Below are positions 51,132 through 59,866 of a stretch of DNA of 64,000 bases, one piece after another (position 1 is the first letter of the stretch; the number at the start of each line of letters is the position of its first letter). A model generated the notes under the pieces. It made no database searches and was not told the origin of the DNA. It saw nothing but the letters and a program-made list of their open reading frames with translations. The DNA comes from Tatumella punctata (GTDB taxonomy: Bacteria > Pseudomonadota > Gammaproteobacteria > Enterobacterales > Enterobacteriaceae), in contig NZ_BAAAFW010000025.1 of assembly GCF_039523735.1 (NCBI RefSeq), positions 120,788 to 184,787 on the forward strand, written 5' to 3'. The translations under genes were made by a program, and so were the position numbers.

Positions 51132-51887
51132 ATGGCAGATGAATCTCAGGAAACAACACATTTTGGTTTTCAGACCGTAGCAAAAAACGAAAAGGCTGAA
51201 AAAGTTGCTGACGTGTTCCATTCCGTAGCAGCAAAATATGACCTGATGAACGATTTGATGTCGATGGGCATCCATCGTATCTGGAAGCGTTTTACCATTG
51301 ATTGCAGCGGTGTTCGCCGCGGGCAGCGGGTGCTGGATCTCGCCGGAGGAACCGGTGATCTGACGGCGAAATTCTCCCGTTTAGTCGGGGACACTGGCCA
51401 GGTAGTACTGGCAGATATTAACAGTTCGATGCTAAAAATGGGCCGCGAAAAGCTCCGTAACAGTGGGGTATCAGGTAACGTCAGTTATGTGCAGGCCAAC
51501 GCAGAAGCTCTGCCATTCCCGGATAATTATTTTGACTGTATTACAATCTCTTTCGGGCTGCGTAATGTCACCGAAAAAGAGAAAGCTCTGGCATCGATGT
51601 TCCGCGTACTTAAACCGGGCGGACGCTTACTGGTACTGGAATTCTCAAAACCGCTGCTTGAGCCATTAAGCAAAGCTTACGATGCCTATTCTTTCCATAT
51701 TTTACCGCGAATCGGGCAACTGGTCGCGGGCGATGCAGAAAGTTATCGTTATCTGGCAGAGTCTATCCGTATGCACCCTGATCAGGAAACGCTGAAAGGT
51801 ATGATGAATGAGGTCGGTTTCGAAAATACCACCTATTACAACCTGACCGGAGGGATCGTTGCCCTTCACCGCGGATATAAATTCTGA
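51132..51887 (+). CDS. ubiE: Ubiquinone/menaquinone methyltransferase UbiE
   Basis: A 251-residue SAM-dependent C-methyltransferase acting on demethylmenaquinol and 2-polyprenyl-6-methoxy-benzoquinol. Motifs: VAAKYDLMNDLMSMGIHRIW, the SAM loop RVLDLAGGTGDLT, NAEALPFPDNYFDCITISFG and GLRNVTEKEKAL. The ATG at 51132 gives the E. coli length. First gene of ubiE-ubiJ-ubiB; ubiJ starts within its stop codon. Confidence 0.97.
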   Translation: MADESQETTHFGFQTVAKNEKAEKVADVFHSVAAKYDLMNDLMSMGIHRIWKRFTIDCSGVRRGQRVLDLAGGTGDLTAKFSRLVGDTGQVVLADINSSMLKMGREKLRNSGVSGNVSYVQANAEALPFPDNYFDCITISFGLRNVTEKEKALASMFRVLKPGGRLLVLEFSKPLLEPLSKAYDAYSFHILPRIGQLVAGDAESYRYLAESIRMHPDQETLKGMMNEVGFENTTYYNLTGGIVALHRGYKF

Positions 51888-52504
51888 TGTCAACGGTAAT
51901 CACTGCAATGCCGCTGCTGACGGCGGTTATCGAGAATACACTTAACCGCGTATTATACCAGGACCGGGGCCTTAAGGCTGCCCGCCAGCGGTTAAAAGGA
52001 AAAGTACTGACCCTGAAGTTCAGCGAGTTTTCCACACCACTGGTACTGGTATTCAGCGAACAGCAACTGGATGTGATCGGCGACTGGCAGGGCGACAGTG
52101 ACTGTACTGTCTCGCTGGCATTGTCAGTGTTACCGGAGCTGCGTGACCGGCAGAATATGACCGCGTTAATCAGGCAGGGCCGGCTGGATGTTCAGGGCGA
52201 TTTACAGGTGATTCAGCAATTCTCTGCGCTGATTGATTTAGCTGAGCTTGACCCCGCTGAATATATGGCACCGCTGGTCGGTGACATTGCTGCCCGTGGG
52301 ATCAGCCGTGCAGGACAGCGCTTATTTTCGTTTGCCTGCCAGCAGATCAGTGGTAAGCAACAACAACTGGGCGAAATTCTGACTGAGGAGTGGCGGGTCG
52401 CCCCCGGTGCCCTCGAAGTGGCGTGGTTTTGTGAAGAAACCGCGGCGCTGGACAAAACGCTGGAAGCGCTGGATGCGCGGCTGGCACAATGGGAGAAGAA
52501 ATGA
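51887..52504 (+). CDS. ubiJ: Ubiquinone biosynthesis accessory factor UbiJ
   Basis: A 205-residue protein with an SCP2-type lipid-binding domain (~35-115) and a helical C-terminal tail. UbiJ is part of the soluble Ubi metabolon and binds ubiquinone intermediates. E. coli UbiJ (YigP) is 201 residues. Overlaps ubiE by one base and ubiB by ATGA. Confidence 0.93.
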   Translation: MSTVITAMPLLTAVIENTLNRVLYQDRGLKAARQRLKGKVLTLKFSEFSTPLVLVFSEQQLDVIGDWQGDSDCTVSLALSVLPELRDRQNMTALIRQGRLDVQGDLQVIQQFSALIDLAELDPAEYMAPLVGDIAARGISRAGQRLFSFACQQISGKQQQLGEILTEEWRVAPGALEVAWFCEETAALDKTLEALDARLAQWEKK

Positions 52505-54138
52505 CTGTTGGAGAAATTCGGCGACTCTATTTCATTATTCGTATTTTCTTGTCTCATGGTCTGGATGAGCTTATTCCCCGTACCCGCCTGACCATACTGC
52601 TGCGCTTCTGGCGGCGTTGTATTTTCTGGATCCCTAACCGTTACCCGAATGAAGCGCTGGGTGTACGTCTCAGAATGGCACTGGAACAGCTGGGGCCGGT
52701 ATGGATTAAATTTGGCCAGATGCTGTCCACCAGACGAGACCTGTTTCCGCCGGAAATCGCCGATCAGCTTTCTTCACTGCAGGACAAAGTCCCGCCTTTT
52801 GACGGTGCAAAAGCTAAACAGCAGATTGAAAAATCGCTGGGAGGACCGGTTGAACAGTGGTTTGATGATTTCGAAATAATCCCTCTGGCTTCAGCGTCTA
52901 TCGCTCAGGTACACACGGCCACTCTTAAAGAGAATGGCAAACATATTGTCATAAAAGTTATCCGTCCTGATATTTTGCCGGTGATAAAAGCGGACATGCG
53001 TCTTATCTATCGGCTGGCACGCTGGGTACCACGGTTGTTACCCGACGGCAGGCGGCTGCGCCCTGTCGAAGTTGTCCGGGATTATGAGAAAACCCTGCTG
53101 GATGAACTGAATTTACAGCGTGAAGCGGCCAATGCTATCCAGCTGAGGCGGAACTTTGAAAACAATAACATGCTGTATGTGCCGTTTATTTATTCTGATT
53201 ATTGTAGTGAGAATATGCTGGTCATGGAGCGCATCTACGGGATCCCTGTCTCCGATACGGCAGCATTAAAGGCTCATGGCGTGAATATGCAGTTACTTGC
53301 AGAACGGGGTGTTCAGGTCTTCTTTACCCAGGTATTCCGCGACAGTTTCTTTCATGCGGATATGCATCCGGGGAATATTTTTGTCAGCTATGATCATCCG
53401 GAAGACCCGCAGTATATCGGCATTGACTGCGGTATTGTCGGCTCACTGAATAAAGATGATAAACGTTACCTGGCTGAAAATTTCATTGCTTTCTTTAACC
53501 GTGATTACCGGCGGGTGGCCGAACTGCACGTGGATTCGGGCTGGGTTCCGCCGGATACCAATGTCGAAGATTTTGAGTTTTCTATCCGTACTGTCTGTGA
53601 ACCTATTTTTGAAAAACCGCTGGCGGAAATTTCCTTTGGTCATGTGCTGCTGAATCTGTTCAATACAGCCCGTCGTTTTAATATGGAAGTTCAGCCGCAA
53701 TTGGTGTTGTTGCAGAAGACATTGCTGTATGTTGAAGGTATTGGCCGTCAGCTATATCCGCAGTTGGATCTCTGGAAAACAGCCAAACCATTCCTCGAGG
53801 AGTGGATTAAAGATCAGGTAGGACTGCCTGCTATCTGGCGGGCAGTGAAGACGAAAGCACCTTCATGGGCAGAAAAGCTTCCCGAATTACCTGAGTTATT
53901 TTATGACGGAATGCGGCAACATAAGTTACTGAAACACAGTGTTGATAAGCTGGCGCATGAAATGAATGCACAGCGTGTACGGCATAGTCAGGCACGTTAT
54001 CTGTTCGGGATCGGCGCTGTTTTTCTGCTCTGTGGTACGGCAGTGACGATCGGACGTCCCCAATGGGATGTAACTTCGGTGCTACTGATTGTTGCTGGTG
54101 TGTTAACATGGCTGGCCGGTTGGCGGAAGACAAACTGA
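52501..54138 (+). CDS. ubiB: Ubiquinone biosynthesis protein UbiB (ABC1/ADCK-type kinase-like ATPase)
   Basis: A 545-residue atypical protein-kinase-like ATPase needed for ubiquinone synthesis. It has the family KxGQ motif in WIKFGQMLSTRRDLFP, an Ala-rich loop LASASIAQVHTATL, IVIKVIRPDI (Lys), HADMHPGNIFVSY and YIGIDCGIVGSL (DFG-like). Two C-terminal membrane helices lie at ~497-535. Start ATG 52501 overlaps the ubiJ stop. Confidence 0.96.
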   Translation: MTVGEIRRLYFIIRIFLSHGLDELIPRTRLTILLRFWRRCIFWIPNRYPNEALGVRLRMALEQLGPVWIKFGQMLSTRRDLFPPEIADQLSSLQDKVPPFDGAKAKQQIEKSLGGPVEQWFDDFEIIPLASASIAQVHTATLKENGKHIVIKVIRPDILPVIKADMRLIYRLARWVPRLLPDGRRLRPVEVVRDYEKTLLDELNLQREAANAIQLRRNFENNNMLYVPFIYSDYCSENMLVMERIYGIPVSDTAALKAHGVNMQLLAERGVQVFFTQVFRDSFFHADMHPGNIFVSYDHPEDPQYIGIDCGIVGSLNKDDKRYLAENFIAFFNRDYRRVAELHVDSGWVPPDTNVEDFEFSIRTVCEPIFEKPLAEISFGHVLLNLFNTARRFNMEVQPQLVLLQKTLLYVEGIGRQLYPQLDLWKTAKPFLEEWIKDQVGLPAIWRAVKTKAPSWAEKLPELPELFYDGMRQHKLLKHSVDKLAHEMNAQRVRHSQARYLFGIGAVFLLCGTAVTIGRPQWDVTSVLLIVAGVLTWLAGWRKTN

Positions 54139-54230
54139 TTGTCTGTTTTATCCCAACCGCGCTAAGTTCAGGGGAATAAGGCGTAATGATACGCCTTGTA
54201 TCATTGGATCATGGAATTCAGGGGTTAAAA

Positions 54231-54476
54231 ATGGGCGGCATTAGTATCTGGAAGTTACTTATCATTGTGGTCATTCTGGTACTGTTGTTTGGTACTAAAA
54301 AACTGCGGGGTCTTGGCTCAGATTTAGGATCTTCGATTAAAGGCTTTAAAAAAGCCATGAGCGACGAAGATGAGAAAAAAGGGCAGGATGCGGACTTCCC
54401 CGCAACACCGATTTCAGAGAAAAAACCCGCGTCTTCTGTAAAAGAAGAATCCCGTAAAGATAACGATCAGGTATAA
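54231..54476 (+). CDS. tatA: Sec-independent translocase subunit TatA
   Basis: An 81-residue pore-forming Tat subunit. N-terminal membrane helix IWKLLIIVVILVLLFG (~6-21), FGTKKLRGLGSDLGSSIKGF hinge and amphipathic helix, then an acidic tail. The ATG at 54231 (MGGISIW) has AGGGG upstream and matches the family; an in-frame ATG at 54186 is rejected. Confidence 0.95.
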   Translation: MGGISIWKLLIIVVILVLLFGTKKLRGLGSDLGSSIKGFKKAMSDEDEKKGQDADFPATPISEKKPASSVKEESRKDNDQV

Positions 54477-54479
54477 ACC

Positions 54480-55013
54480 GTGTTCGATATAGGTTTTAGT
54501 GAGCTTTTACTGGTATTCGTGATTGGTCTGATTGTTCTCGGGCCACAGCGATTACCTGTGGCGGTGAAAACCGTTGTCGGCTGGATCCGCGCGATGCGCT
54601 CTCTGGCAGCCAACGTACAGAATGAGCTGGCTCAGGAGCTTAAGCTGCAGGAGTTACAGGACAGTCTGAAAAAAGTTGAAGAGGCAGGTAAAGGTACGCT
54701 TTCCCCTGAGCTGAAAGAATCAATGGAAGAGCTGCGTAAAACGGCTGACTCAATGAAGCGTACCTATCGTGAGGCAACTGATATGGAAGGGTATGATGAT
54801 AAAGCCCATGGCGGAAACGCCGGTCAGCCATCTGCCGGGTCGGAAAAAACGACACCGCCCCCTGTAACGCCTTCGGTGACAGAGCCGCCTCAGCACCCGA
54901 CAGCATCTTCTGCCGGAGCTGATACCCCGGCAGATACCCGCACAGCCAGCAGCGTTAACGCGGAACCAGAGTCCGCGACAAAACCTGCTTCATCCGTAAG
55001 TGAAGAACGATAA
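54480..55013 (+). CDS. tatB: Sec-independent translocase subunit TatB
   Basis: A 177-residue Tat receptor subunit. It begins MFDIGFSELLLVFVIGLIVL with a GTG start at 54480, as in E. coli, then GPQRLPVAVKTVVGWIRAMR, an amphipathic region and a long Pro/Thr/Ala-rich C-terminal tail. Three bases after tatA. Confidence 0.95.
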   Translation: MFDIGFSELLLVFVIGLIVLGPQRLPVAVKTVVGWIRAMRSLAANVQNELAQELKLQELQDSLKKVEEAGKGTLSPELKESMEELRKTADSMKRTYREATDMEGYDDKAHGGNAGQPSAGSEKTTPPPVTPSVTEPPQHPTASSAGADTPADTRTASSVNAEPESATKPASSVSEER

Positions 55014-55015
55014 TC

Positions 55016-55774
55016 ATGGATGTACAAGATACTCAACCACTGATCAGCCATCTGATAGAACTGCGTAAACGCCTGTTATACTGTATTGTCTCGATACTGG
55101 TTATTTTCCTGTGTCTGGTCTATTTTTCCAATGATATCTACCAGTTAGTTGCAGCCCCTTTAATCCGTCAGATGCCAACCGGCGCCAGTATGATTGCGAC
55201 TGATGTGGCATCACCTTTCTTTACGCCGATAAAACTGACGATTATTGTCTCGGTGTTTCTGGCGGTGCCGGTGATCCTCTACCAGTTATGGGCATTTGTG
55301 GCACCGGCGTTATACCGTCATGAACGCCGGCTGATCATGCCTCTGCTGTTTTCCAGTTCACTGTTGTTTTATATCGGTGTCTGTTTTGCCTATTTTATCG
55401 TGTTCCCGCTGGCGTTTGGCTTTTTCGCCAAGACAGTACCGCACGGCGTACAGATTGCTACTGACATCAGTAACTACCTTGATTTTGTTATGGCACTGTT
55501 TCTGGCCTTTGGTGTGGCATTTGAAGTACCGGTCGCGATTGTACTGCTTTGCTGGACGGGCATAACTTCCCCTGAAGACCTGAAGAAGAAACGCCCTTAT
55601 ATGCTGGTCGGTGCGTTTGTGGTCGGCATGCTGTTAACCCCTCCTGATGTTTTTTCCCAAACTTTGCTCGCTATTCCGATGTACTGCCTGTTTGAAGTCG
55701 GCGTATTCTTCTCACGTTACTATGTTGGTAAAGGACGCTGGGATAAGGATAAAGATCAGGATAGCGAATCCTGA
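55016..55774 (+). CDS. tatC: Sec-independent translocase subunit TatC
   Basis: A 252-residue six-span membrane protein that recognises twin-arginine signal peptides with TatB. HLIELRKRLLYCIVSILVIF at the N-terminus, YQLWAFVAPALYRHERR, FGVAFEVPVAIVLLCWTGIT and MLLTPPDVFSQTLLAIPMY are typical. Immediately follows tatB. Confidence 0.96.
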   Translation: MDVQDTQPLISHLIELRKRLLYCIVSILVIFLCLVYFSNDIYQLVAAPLIRQMPTGASMIATDVASPFFTPIKLTIIVSVFLAVPVILYQLWAFVAPALYRHERRLIMPLLFSSSLLFYIGVCFAYFIVFPLAFGFFAKTVPHGVQIATDISNYLDFVMALFLAFGVAFEVPVAIVLLCWTGITSPEDLKKKRPYMLVGAFVVGMLLTPPDVFSQTLLAIPMYCLFEVGVFFSRYYVGKGRWDKDKDQDSES

Positions 55775-55817
55775 GATCCCGGCTCAGGTTCCCGTAAACA
55801 CGGGAAATGTTAACTAA

Positions 55818-55845
55818 AACCACCCGTCAGGGTGGTTACGCTTTT
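55818..55845 (+). terminator. Terminator after tatABC
   Basis: AACCACCC (55818-55825) pairs with GGGTGGTT (55830-55837) around GTCA, followed by ACGCTTTTT. Possibly a partial terminator ahead of tatD, 12 bp upstream of its start. Confidence 0.65.
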
Positions 55846-55856
55846 TGGGAATAACT

Positions 55857-56639
55857 ATGTTTGATATTGGTGTCAACCTGACCAGTACGCAGTTTGCGAA
55901 AGATCGTAAACAGGTGGTTTCACGGGCGCGCAGTGCAGGGGTATCCGGTATGCTGATTACCGGGACCAATGCACTCGAAAGTCAGCAGGCTTTATCGCTG
56001 GCAAAGCAGCACCCCGACTACTGCTGGTCTACTGCCGGCGTTCATCCCCACCATGCCAGTGAATGGTCGCAGGAAACAGCAGGCACGTTGCGCCGTCTGG
56101 CCGGTCAGCCTGAAGTTGTGGCAATTGGTGAATGTGGCCTCGATTTCAACCGTAACCTCGCCGATCATAATCAACAGGAATATGCGTTCGATGCACAGCT
56201 GGCATTAGCGGCTGAATTACAGTTGCCGGTGTTTCTGCACTGCCGTGAAGCCCATCAGCGTTTTATGGCAGTACTTGCCGGATGGCTGGATAAGTTACCG
56301 GCAGCCGTTGTCCACTGCTTTACCGGAACCCGCCAGGAACTTGAAGAGTGTCTGGCAGCAGGTATGTATGTCGGGATCACCGGCTGGGTGTGTGATGAAC
56401 GCAGAGGCCTCGGGCTGCGGGAGTTACTGCCTGTGATTCCTGCCGACCGCCTGTTGCTGGAAACGGATGCACCTTATCTGATCCCACGTGATATGCATCC
56501 ACGACCGCCTTCAAGACGTAATGAACCCTGCTTTCTGCCACATATCCTGCAGCAGGTTGCTGCATGGCGGAACGAAGATGTGGAATTACTGGCGAAACAG
56601 ACTGACCACAATGCCCGGCAACTGTTCCGCCTCAGTTAA
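55857..56639 (+). CDS. tatD: 3'-5' ssDNA/RNA exonuclease TatD
   Basis: A 260-residue metal-dependent TatD nuclease, linked with Tat only by genome position and with DNA repair/quality control in E. coli. Motifs: MFDIGVNLTSTQFAKDR, STAGVHPHHASEW, AIGECGLDFNRN, VFLHCREAHQRF, VVHCFTGT and LLLETDAPYLIPRD. Its stop overlaps the convergent rfaH stop (TTAA). Confidence 0.96.
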   Translation: MFDIGVNLTSTQFAKDRKQVVSRARSAGVSGMLITGTNALESQQALSLAKQHPDYCWSTAGVHPHHASEWSQETAGTLRRLAGQPEVVAIGECGLDFNRNLADHNQQEYAFDAQLALAAELQLPVFLHCREAHQRFMAVLAGWLDKLPAAVVHCFTGTRQELEECLAAGMYVGITGWVCDERRGLGLRELLPVIPADRLLLETDAPYLIPRDMHPRPPSRRNEPCFLPHILQQVAAWRNEDVELLAKQTDHNARQLFRLS

Positions 56640-57133
56640 TCAGGCCAGACTTTACGAAACTGCTGATTACCGATACTGCGCACTACCTGTTTGTTTAGCA
56701 GGTTAAGCAGTAAAAGCGAGCGGGTTTCGCCTTCCGGCTCAGTAAATATCGCCCGTAGTCCTTCGAATGTCCCGGCAATGATTTCGACTTCATCTCCCTG
56801 CCGGGGCCGTTCCCCGGCCTGCAGACACTGATAATCTTTATTGATAATACTATCGATGACTTCTTCCGGTACCGTAGCAGGCAATGCGCCAAACCGGACA
56901 AAATGGCTGACGCCGCGGGTAGCGTTAATGGTTGTAGTATGGATAACTTCCGGGGAAAAACGGATAAACAGATAATTAGGAAACAGCGGCTCACTCACCA
57001 TACTGAGTTTGCCCCGCACTTTCTTTTCCACCTCAGTCACCGGGCTCAGGCAGGCAACGCCCTGGCGCTCAAGGTGTTCCTGTGCGCGTAATAACTGACC
57101 ACGTTTGCAAAAAAGTAAATACCAGGATTCCAT
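56636..57133 (-). CDS. rfaH: Transcription antitermination factor RfaH
   Basis: A 165-residue NusG paralogue that recruits to ops elements and lets RNA polymerase read through long cell-surface operons. The NGN domain holds ESWYLLFCKRGQLLRAQEHL, SEPLFPNYLFIRF and HTTTINATRGVSHFVRFG; a short C-terminal KOW domain follows. The ATG at 57133 (MESWYLL) matches the family; an upstream in-frame ATG at 57175 is rejected. Confidence 0.96.
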   Translation of the reverse strand: MESWYLLFCKRGQLLRAQEHLERQGVACLSPVTEVEKKVRGKLSMVSEPLFPNYLFIRFSPEVIHTTTINATRGVSHFVRFGALPATVPEEVIDSIINKDYQCLQAGERPRQGDEVEIIAGTFEGLRAIFTEPEGETRSLLLLNLLNKQVVRSIGNQQFRKVWPD

Positions 57134-57405
57134 AACCGCTCCATTTAACCGGCAGCAAAGAATAACAAAACTCATAAGGGAGTTATAGGCTATTTATCCG
57201 GGTTACGCAGCCTTGTATCCCTTGCGGGTCATGGGATTGCGGTTATTTTCATCGCTGTGTAAATAATGATTTGCAGGCCCTATTCAGTACCCTGAATGAC
57301 ATCGTACAGATTATGTTCCGCACCGACAGGCTAATAAATCTCAGCATCCTGATGCAATCCTCCTTATAATGGCCAGATTATCTGCAGCAATAAAGTAAAA
57401 ACCTC

Positions 57406-58890
57406 ATGAAATATCAGGACTTAAGAGACTTCCTGCAACAACTTGAGCAGCGTGGTGAATTAAAAAGGATTAGTTATCCTGTTGATCCTAATTTAGAAAT
57501 GACTGAGATTGCCGACCGGACATTGCGTGCCGGCGGACCTGCCTTATTGTTTGAAAATCCGAAAGGCTATGCGATGCCCGTACTCTGTAACCTGTTCGGG
57601 ACCTCCGCACGGGTTGCCTTGGGGATGGGGCAGGAAGATGTCAGTGCATTACGTGATGTCGGAGAGTTACTGGCTTTTCTTAAAGAGCCGGCACCGCCAA
57701 AAGGTTTCCGTGACCTGTTCGAACAGATGCCGCGTTTTAAAAAAGTACTGAGTATGCCCACCAGGCGACGCAGCAGTGCCCCCTGTCAGGAAATCATCTT
57801 ACAGGATGATGACGTTGACCTCTCGGCGATACCGGTAATGACCTGCTGGCCGGAAGATGCAGCACCGCTGATTACCTGGGGTCTGACCGTGACTCGAGGT
57901 CCGCACAAAGAGCGGCAAAATCTCGGGATTTATCGTATGCAGGTGATTGGTAAAAATCGCCTGATTATGCGCTGGTTATCACACCGTGGCGGGGCACTGG
58001 ATTTTCAGGAATGGTGTAAAGCCCGTCCGGGTGAACGGTTTCCGGTTTCTGTCGCCTTAGGTGCCGATCCGGCGACTATTCTGGCTGCAGTGACGCCGAT
58101 ACCCGATACTCTCTCCGAATATGCATTTGCCGGGCTGCTCCGGGGCAGTAAAACGGATGTGGTAAAATCCCTGTCGAATGATCTCGATGTTCCGGCCAGT
58201 GCTGAAATTATCCTCGAAGGGTATATTGAGCCTGGCGATATGGCTGCGGAAGGTCCCTATGGTGATCATACAGGGTACTACAATGAAGTTGATAACTTCC
58301 CTGTATTCACCGTGACAAAAATCACCAAACGCCAGCAGGCAATTTACCATTCCACCTATACAGGCCGTCCGCCCGATGAACCTGCCGCTCTGGGGGTTGC
58401 ACTGAATGAAGTGCTGGTGCCTATTCTGATCAAACAGTTTCCGGAAATTGTTGATTTCTATCTGCCTCCTGAGGGATGTTCTTACCGGCTGGCCGTCGTG
58501 ACGATGAAGAAACAATATGCCGGACATGCAAAACGCGTTATGTTTGGAGTATGGTCTTTCCTGCGGCAATTTATGTACACCAAATTTGTCATTGTTTGCG
58601 ATGATGATGTCAATGCCCGCGACTGGAATGATGTTATCTGGGCCATTACCACCCGCATGGACCCGGCCAGAGACACGGTAATTGTTGAAAATACCCCGAT
58701 TGACTACCTCGACTTTGCTTCACCGGTCTCCGGCCTCGGCTCAAAAATGGGGATGGATGCTACCAATAAATGGCCGGGAGAAACGGATCGCGAGTGGGGT
58801 CGTCCGATTGTGAAAGATCCTAAGGTGACGGCCCGTGTTGATGAGATATGGGATGAGCTGGCGATATTTGAACCCCGTTCCGGACGTTAA
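57406..58890 (+). CDS. ubiD: 3-octaprenyl-4-hydroxybenzoate decarboxylase UbiD
   Basis: A 494-residue decarboxylase of the UbiD family, which uses prenylated FMN supplied by UbiX to decarboxylate octaprenyl-hydroxybenzoate in ubiquinone synthesis. DLRDFLQQLEQRGELKRIS at the N-terminus, YRMQVIGKNRLIMRWLSHRG (20 shown), EGPYGDHTGYYN and FVIVCDDDVNARDWNDVIWA are conserved. A TATAAT at 57365-57370 may be its -10. Followed by fre. Confidence 0.96.
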   Translation: MKYQDLRDFLQQLEQRGELKRISYPVDPNLEMTEIADRTLRAGGPALLFENPKGYAMPVLCNLFGTSARVALGMGQEDVSALRDVGELLAFLKEPAPPKGFRDLFEQMPRFKKVLSMPTRRRSSAPCQEIILQDDDVDLSAIPVMTCWPEDAAPLITWGLTVTRGPHKERQNLGIYRMQVIGKNRLIMRWLSHRGGALDFQEWCKARPGERFPVSVALGADPATILAAVTPIPDTLSEYAFAGLLRGSKTDVVKSLSNDLDVPASAEIILEGYIEPGDMAAEGPYGDHTGYYNEVDNFPVFTVTKITKRQQAIYHSTYTGRPPDEPAALGVALNEVLVPILIKQFPEIVDFYLPPEGCSYRLAVVTMKKQYAGHAKRVMFGVWSFLRQFMYTKFVIVCDDDVNARDWNDVIWAITTRMDPARDTVIVENTPIDYLDFASPVSGLGSKMGMDATNKWPGETDREWGRPIVKDPKVTARVDEIWDELAIFEPRSGR

Positions 58891-58934
58891 CAGAGAACCA
58901 CCAATTTTAGCTAAAGACCCGACAGAGGGAACGC

Positions 58935-59636
58935 ATGACAAGATTAAGCTGTAAAGTTATTTCTGTAGAAACCATTACCGACACTGTCTATCGGGTCCGG
59001 TTAGTGCCTGAAGCCGACTATAGTTTTCGCGCGGGTCAGTATCTGATGGTAGTAATGGATGAAAATGATAAACGTCCTTTTTCTCTGGCATCGACGCCGA
59101 TGGATAAAGACATTATTGAACTGCATATCGGCGCATCGGATCTCAATCTGTATGCGATGGCTGTGATGGATCGTATCCGTGATCAGCGACAGATCACTGT
59201 GGATATGCCACACGGTAATGCGGCGCTGCGTGAAGACAGCGATCGGCCGATGATTCTTATTGCAGGCGGTACCGGGTTCTCTTATGTACGTTCTATCCTG
59301 CTGACGGCCTTGTCTGAAAATCCGCAGCGTGAGATTGCCATTTACTGGGGCGGGCGTGAGCCTCAGCATCTCTATGATCTGGAAGAACTGAACGCACTGG
59401 CAGTACGCCATCCTAATCTTAAGGTCGTACCGGTCGTTGAACAGCCTGATGCTGACTGGCAGGGCAGAACCGGCACTGTATTACCGGCGGTAATTCAGGA
59501 TTACAGTTCACTGAAAGAATACGACATTTATATTGCAGGGCGTTTCGAAATGGCCAAAGCGGCGCGTGAGCGTTTCTGTGCTGAAAGAGAAGCTATCAGC
59601 AGTCAGATTTATGGTGATGCTTTCGCTTTTATCTGA
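58935..59636 (+). CDS. fre: NAD(P)H-flavin reductase Fre
   Basis: A 233-residue flavin reductase of the ferredoxin-NADP reductase fold, exactly the E. coli length. It reduces free flavins, used for ribonucleotide reductase activation and iron release. FRAGQYLMVVMDENDKRPFS and ASTPMDKD form the flavin site; LIAGGTGFSYVRSIL is the nicotinamide site; it ends YGDAFAFI. Forms an operon with ubiD (44 bp gap). fadA and fadB, its E. coli neighbours, are absent. Confidence 0.96.
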   Translation: MTRLSCKVISVETITDTVYRVRLVPEADYSFRAGQYLMVVMDENDKRPFSLASTPMDKDIIELHIGASDLNLYAMAVMDRIRDQRQITVDMPHGNAALREDSDRPMILIAGGTGFSYVRSILLTALSENPQREIAIYWGGREPQHLYDLEELNALAVRHPNLKVVPVVEQPDADWQGRTGTVLPAVIQDYSSLKEYDIYIAGRFEMAKAARERFCAEREAISSQIYGDAFAFI

Positions 59637-59659
59637 TAACCGCAGCATGTTGTCCTGAA

Positions 59660-59689
59660 CAGGCGTTGCAGTCACTGCTGCAACGCCTG
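59660..59689 (+). terminator. Stem-loop after fre
   Basis: CAGGCGTTGCAG (59660-59671) pairs perfectly with CTGCAACGCCTG (59678-59689). No T-run follows, so it is a terminator-like or RNA-stabilising hairpin only. Confidence 0.45.
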
Positions 59690-59866
59690 CCCACGTTGAT
59701 CCCCTGTAAATCCTGTTATTTCCCTGAAAACGTCACTGCCCGTTGACCGCGACAGCGTATCCGCTACCCCGCCGGTCCGGTGAGCAACTGCCCGTGATGG
59801 TCAGCGCGGCATCCCGGCAACAGCTGTGATAAAATGGCACAAATTCTTATGCCAGAGAGGACCGGG

